From Cenococcum geophilum 1.58 (lineage: Eukaryota; Ascomycota; Dothideomycetes; Gloniales; Gloniaceae), in NCBI GenBank assembly GCA_001692895.1, contig KV748177.1:3100001-3164000 (forward strand): a stretch of DNA of 64,000 nucleotides, given 5' to 3'. How positions within the stretch are numbered: the first letter of the stretch is position 1; the number at the start of each line of letters is the position of its first letter. A program made the translations under genes and the position numbers. The notes under the pieces are model-generated. The model did not search any database and was not told where the DNA came from. It saw only the letters and a list, made by a program, of their open reading frames with translations. Of this stretch, positions 60,435 to 64,000 are shown one piece after another.

Positions 60435-62940
60435 CTTTTTAATAAAGAGAATATATAAGGTAAAAGGGGCTTAGCTAGGCTTAATAAAGCCCTTATTTAG
60501 GTTATTAATAAGAAACTACTTTATAGCCTATAATTCGGTAATAAACTGCTTATAAAGGGGGCTAAAGCTAAGGGTACTTTCCTTACCCTGCTTAATCTCA
60601 ATCTTATAGTTATATAGTTAGTAAGGTAGAAGTATATTAAATGCTGCTTTAGAAAATATATCCTTAAATTTCTGGTATTAATAGGGCAGCTTTTATTCTA
60701 CTAGTTCCTTATCTATAAGCTCGCTTTCTTATGCGCTAAGCTTACTTCCCTTTTCCTTAATTATTTAATTAATTTTATATAAGCTTATTATAAAGGCGAC
60801 GGTATTAGGCTAAACTAAGTTCTAGTAGAATCCTATAGCACTAATATAGCAGACATTAACTAGTGGGAGGTCCGCTGGTTTCCTTATAGCTATTTTCCAG
60901 ACCGTATTTTACGGTTTAGGGTTTATAATATTTTTTAGCTTCTATTCTATCTTCCGTAGGTTATCCCTCTAATCTATTAGTTTAGTATAATATCTAATAT
61001 CCCTTATTATTCTTTATAGCTATATAGGGCCTAAGCTCTTTATAGGGGGCTTTTTTAGGTTACTACTAACTTCCTAGGTCTTTAATGTGGGCAGCGGAAC
61101 ATAGGTAGTTTAGGGGCGGCGTAGTATATAGATCCGTTACGAATTAAGCTATATATCTTTCTTAAAGGCCTGGTCCCTATATATAGCATCTGCCTAGTAA
61201 ATAGTATTAATCTAGGGCCGTATAAGGTTTTCTATTATAATGCTGATTTCTTTTATAAAAGAAGGGGTTAGGGGTAGGGTTTTGGGCTAGATAAGCCGCC
61301 TACTCCGTACGTTAAGCTATAAGCCTAAACAGGCTAGCCATTTTCTTCTTAAGATTATATTATAGCTTCCTAGGTCCGTAATAAGGAAGGGAATATTATA
61401 CTACTTCCGTCCGTTAATACGGAGGTAAATCCGTAAGATAGTTGTAATAGGTGGCCCTATTTACCCATTATACCTATAAATAGGAATTAGTTTAGGTAGT
61501 TCTTTAATAGGTACATTTAAAAAGTTAGCTAGCTTTATAGCATACTAGGTATCTATTAAGGTAAGGTATTTACTCTAAAGTTAGCTAAAGTAGAGGTTAA
61601 AACTTAATATCTATTACGGAATAAAGTATAAGGGATAGTGCAGCTTCTTCTACTAACTAGCCAACCTAGATTAATATATAATATATTAATCCCTTTTAAC
61701 CCTAGAAAGGAGTCTTCCTCTAAAGTTTCTCTTTTTCCAATTCTACGCTATCCTCCTAGATTAATAGGACCTTGTCTACTTTTATATTTATTAGGTAATT
61801 CTTTATATAGTAGCCTTTTTAACTATAAGAAAAGCAAGCTCCTTAATTACTAAGGGCCTATATACGGGGGTTGCTATATATAGGCTAAGCATTTGCTAGA
61901 CCTATAGTAAGACTAGCTGCACGGCTAGTTACTAAATTAGTGGTAGGCTGTATAGGGGTTACTAATTATACTAGGGCGTTGCGGGCCGTTTTTATATTGC
62001 TTATAGTCTAATTTAAAGGGTTTTTAGCTTTATACCGTTTAGCGCGTGCCTTAATTTAATAAAGGCCTTAGTTAATAGCTAAGCACTAGTTTATAAGTTC
62101 CTTTAACGTCTATATAGTAGTAAAAACTAGTAATACGGCTCGCTGTAGGTCTAGGGTAAGCTTATTAAATAGGTCTAGCATTAGATCTTCTTAGGGAATT
62201 TAAGCTTAGCTAGCTAGGTGTAAAAAGCGGGTTTAAAAGGCCAAGAAGGTCTCTATCGTTTTTATATTTAGGCTTTTATAATTAAGTTAGGCGTTTTATA
62301 CTTTAATAAGGTCCTTATAAATAGAGGATAGGTAAATAATTATCTCTTCTTTAGAGAGGAAGGGATTTACTAAGTCCTATACGTATTACGAACGTAGGTA
62401 CGTCTATATATCCCTACCGGTACGGCTAAAGACGTAGGCCATTTTAGCCTAAGTAGTAGGGGAGTAGTCCGTATTAACTTTAAGCTTATCCTATAATTAA
62501 AGCTTCTAATTATTAAATATAGGGTTAGTTCCATCTATAAGCAATAGGGGGTCTATAACCTTCGCGGACCGCAATAATACTAATGCTGTATATTAGGCTA
62601 GGGCCTTAAGGATTATAGTAAGTCTTTAGGTATCTAATAACTCTTCGCTAAGTATAGGGGGTTCTTTAGCTTTAAGCTGCTTTTAAAGTTATTAAATTTT
62701 GGTATTAGCTGCTATAAGCTCCACCTAGGAGTTTAAGTTAGTTACTGTTTTACTATTAGAGGTATTTAAGGGTCCTACAGCTACTTTACCGGCCGCTATA
62801 GTTCTTAGTATAGTAATATAGTTATTAGGGTAACTGTTGGTTATATAAGGGGATATTACGTAGCTACGGTTTATAGATAGTATAATAATTGTTGTTCTTT
62901 ATTAATTAGGGGGGGCAAAGAGCTTAAGGCTTCTCGCCAC

Positions 62941-64000
62941 ACTAGTGCCGCGGCGATACGTGACGGCAACTTGCCGCACGTAACGGCAACTTGCCTATAT
63001 TCCCAACACTAGCAACTCTTCTTTTACGGTTGCCATTTATATATATATACCGCTCGACCAGCGTAATAAATATTAATCCTCCTTACTTACTATTGCCATT
63101 ATAATATAAGTCTCGCTATCCTAAAAGTTTGCCTCTTAGCACGTAATGCTTTCTTACTTAGGAGTTATAGGTAGATATCTTGTTTAAAGGGCCGCCAAGG
63201 CGCTAGTAGTAAGCGAGCCAATAGCGATTTTCTATCCCGGGGATGGAAAATCCTAATTAGCTAGGTTAAGTTAGGGTCTGCAAAATCTAACTAATTAGAT
63301 AACTTTGACCGCCGGTTAAAGTTCCTAGATATCTTAAGACCTTACGTAACTAAGAAATTTCTAGGGACTCCCTTTTAACCTAACCTTTAACTTGTATACG
63401 TAGAGTATTTATATTAACAAACGTCTCTAGTGCCTTATTTAGGTTCGCCTTTATTATTATATTTACCGGGTTATCTTAGCTATTAATTTATCGAATCTTA
63501 AAGAGTTCTTAACGCTTATAGGATTGCTAAAGTGCTATAATATCAATTATAAGGCGCTTCTCCTTTATAGTACTAAGCTTAACTAAATACTTATAGAGGG
63601 AATATAAGTCGGTATATACGATTATAGGGATAATAGGAAGTTCGAGTTAATCTATAATTATCTTTAGGGTAGTTCTAATTACAATTGCTATATTAACTCC
63701 GCTAACTATTTTATATATCTCTAACGCTAGAACGCTTTAAGTAACGCGCTTACTCTTAGTTAAGCTCTAATAGATAAGATTGCCGTAGATTATAAAGTTA
63801 TTCTCTTTAGTAGATTTATTTGTAATAATAATCTTATATCCTAGCTAGGAGCTAAAATCTTTATTATTTATAAATAATCTATTAACAAATATAAAGAGCT
63901 TAGCGGTAGGAAGATTAATAGGCACGTAGTGTAGTCCCTAGTTAAGATAGTTTATTTACTAGNAAANANNTTTATTTAGGGCAAGAATATNNTCCTTAGT
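62941..64000. other. A+T-rich repeat DNA; probably the 3' part of another minus-strand Gypsy
   Basis: At 62951-63000 a 19-bp unit containing CGGCAACTTGCC is repeated twice, in less mutated sequence. At about 63301-63323 the hairpin AACTTTGACCGCCGGTTAAAGTT recurs with the same flanks as in Gypsy-1 and Gypsy-3, in minus orientation, so a further Gypsy 3' region probably starts near 63.2 kb. The remainder is mutated and unassignable; N bases occur at about 63963-63992. Confidence 0.45.

Larger units (their letters stand above)
51410..62940 (-). mobile_element. Gypsy-2 LTR retrotransposon, RIP-mutated, split by Gypsy-3
   Basis: Minus-strand coding order: gag (about 62.9-61.0 kb), protease and pre-RT region (61.0-60.44 kb), then after Gypsy-3 the reverse transcriptase (54.25-53.8 kb; the active site reads YLDN, one base from YLDD, at about 53915-53935), RNase H (to about 53.3 kb), integrase (about 52.9-52.1 kb) and a C-terminal region up to the polypurine tract. 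The frame before 60440 continues exactly after 54253, as expected for an insertion. TAG/TAA are frequent. A plus-strand frame of 71 codons at 61638-61853 is a shadow. Confidence 0.85.

Overview
The window comes from a filamentous ascomycete (Pezizomycotina). The evidence is short phase-consistent spliceosomal introns (GTRAGT-type donors, YAG acceptors), two clearly fungal housekeeping genes, a fungal UstYa-type gene, and long A+T-rich tracts of transposon sequence full of TGG/CAG-to-TAG type changes. Those changes are the mark of repeat-induced point mutation (RIP). It is a two-compartment piece of genome: ordinary gene-bearing DNA at about 1-16 kb, a nested transposon block at 16.05-43.61 kb, a small gene island at 43.6-49.1 kb, and a second RIP-mutated Gypsy block from about 49.1 kb to the end.

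Gene-bearing part (1-16 kb). A hAT-type MITE with a perfect 8-bp target duplication lies at 229-377. A three-exon gene of unknown function (203 aa) is at 4761-5485. On the minus strand are TFB1 (TFIIH core subunit, two exons, 649 aa, 7149-9186) and KGD1 (2-oxoglutarate dehydrogenase E1, four exons, 1053 aa, 9722-13058); both are intact and the introns were placed by hand. At the edge of the transposon block, 14367-15375 holds a broken PL3 pectate lyase gene with frameshifts, a damaged splice site and a double TAG where the family has Trp-Trp.

Nested transposons (16.05-43.61 kb). The outermost element is a RIP-mutated hAT transposon. It carries Copia-1 (18555-40143, TSD CTTAT), a TRIM-like mini LTR element (40850-42147, TSD ACTTC) and a retroposon (17293-18443, 15-bp TSD). 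Copia-1 is split by chromovirus-type Gypsy-1 (21036-34688, TSD CTTTC) and two further retroposons. Gypsy-1 is split by the inverted Copia-2 (22224-29852, TSD ATAAC), which is itself split by a composite retroposon with two minisatellites and an A-rich tail (24567-25968, 12-bp TSD). That is five levels, each supported by a target-site duplication except the outermost. The retroposons have near-normal base composition inside heavily mutated hosts, so they look younger than the main RIP episode.

Gene island (43.6-49.1 kb). An intact UstYa/DUF3328 gene (four exons, 264 aa, both HxxHC motifs) lies at 44263-45253 (-), followed by a second MITE of the same family as the first, a Tc1/mariner transposase remnant, and a two-exon gene for a 43-aa secreted, tyrosine-rich peptide (48429-48635, +). 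Just downstream is a 45-aa reading frame with a degenerate YPIAY pentapeptide repeat. UstYa proteins modify tyrosine-containing ribosomal peptides in dikaritin-type pathways, so this is a candidate minimal peptide natural-product locus; the link is inference.

Right end (49.1-64 kb). This is Gypsy-2 (minus strand, 3' LTR at about 51.1-51.4 kb, gag near 62.7 kb) split by complete Gypsy-3 (54254-60434, TSD CTTTT), with a 5'-truncated retroposon copy at 50626-50927 and probably the 3' part of yet another Gypsy after 63 kb. Ambiguous bases (N) near 18.2-18.3, 20.39, 28.46, 32.45-32.49 and 63.96-63.99 kb show that parts of the repeat block are uncertain in the assembly.
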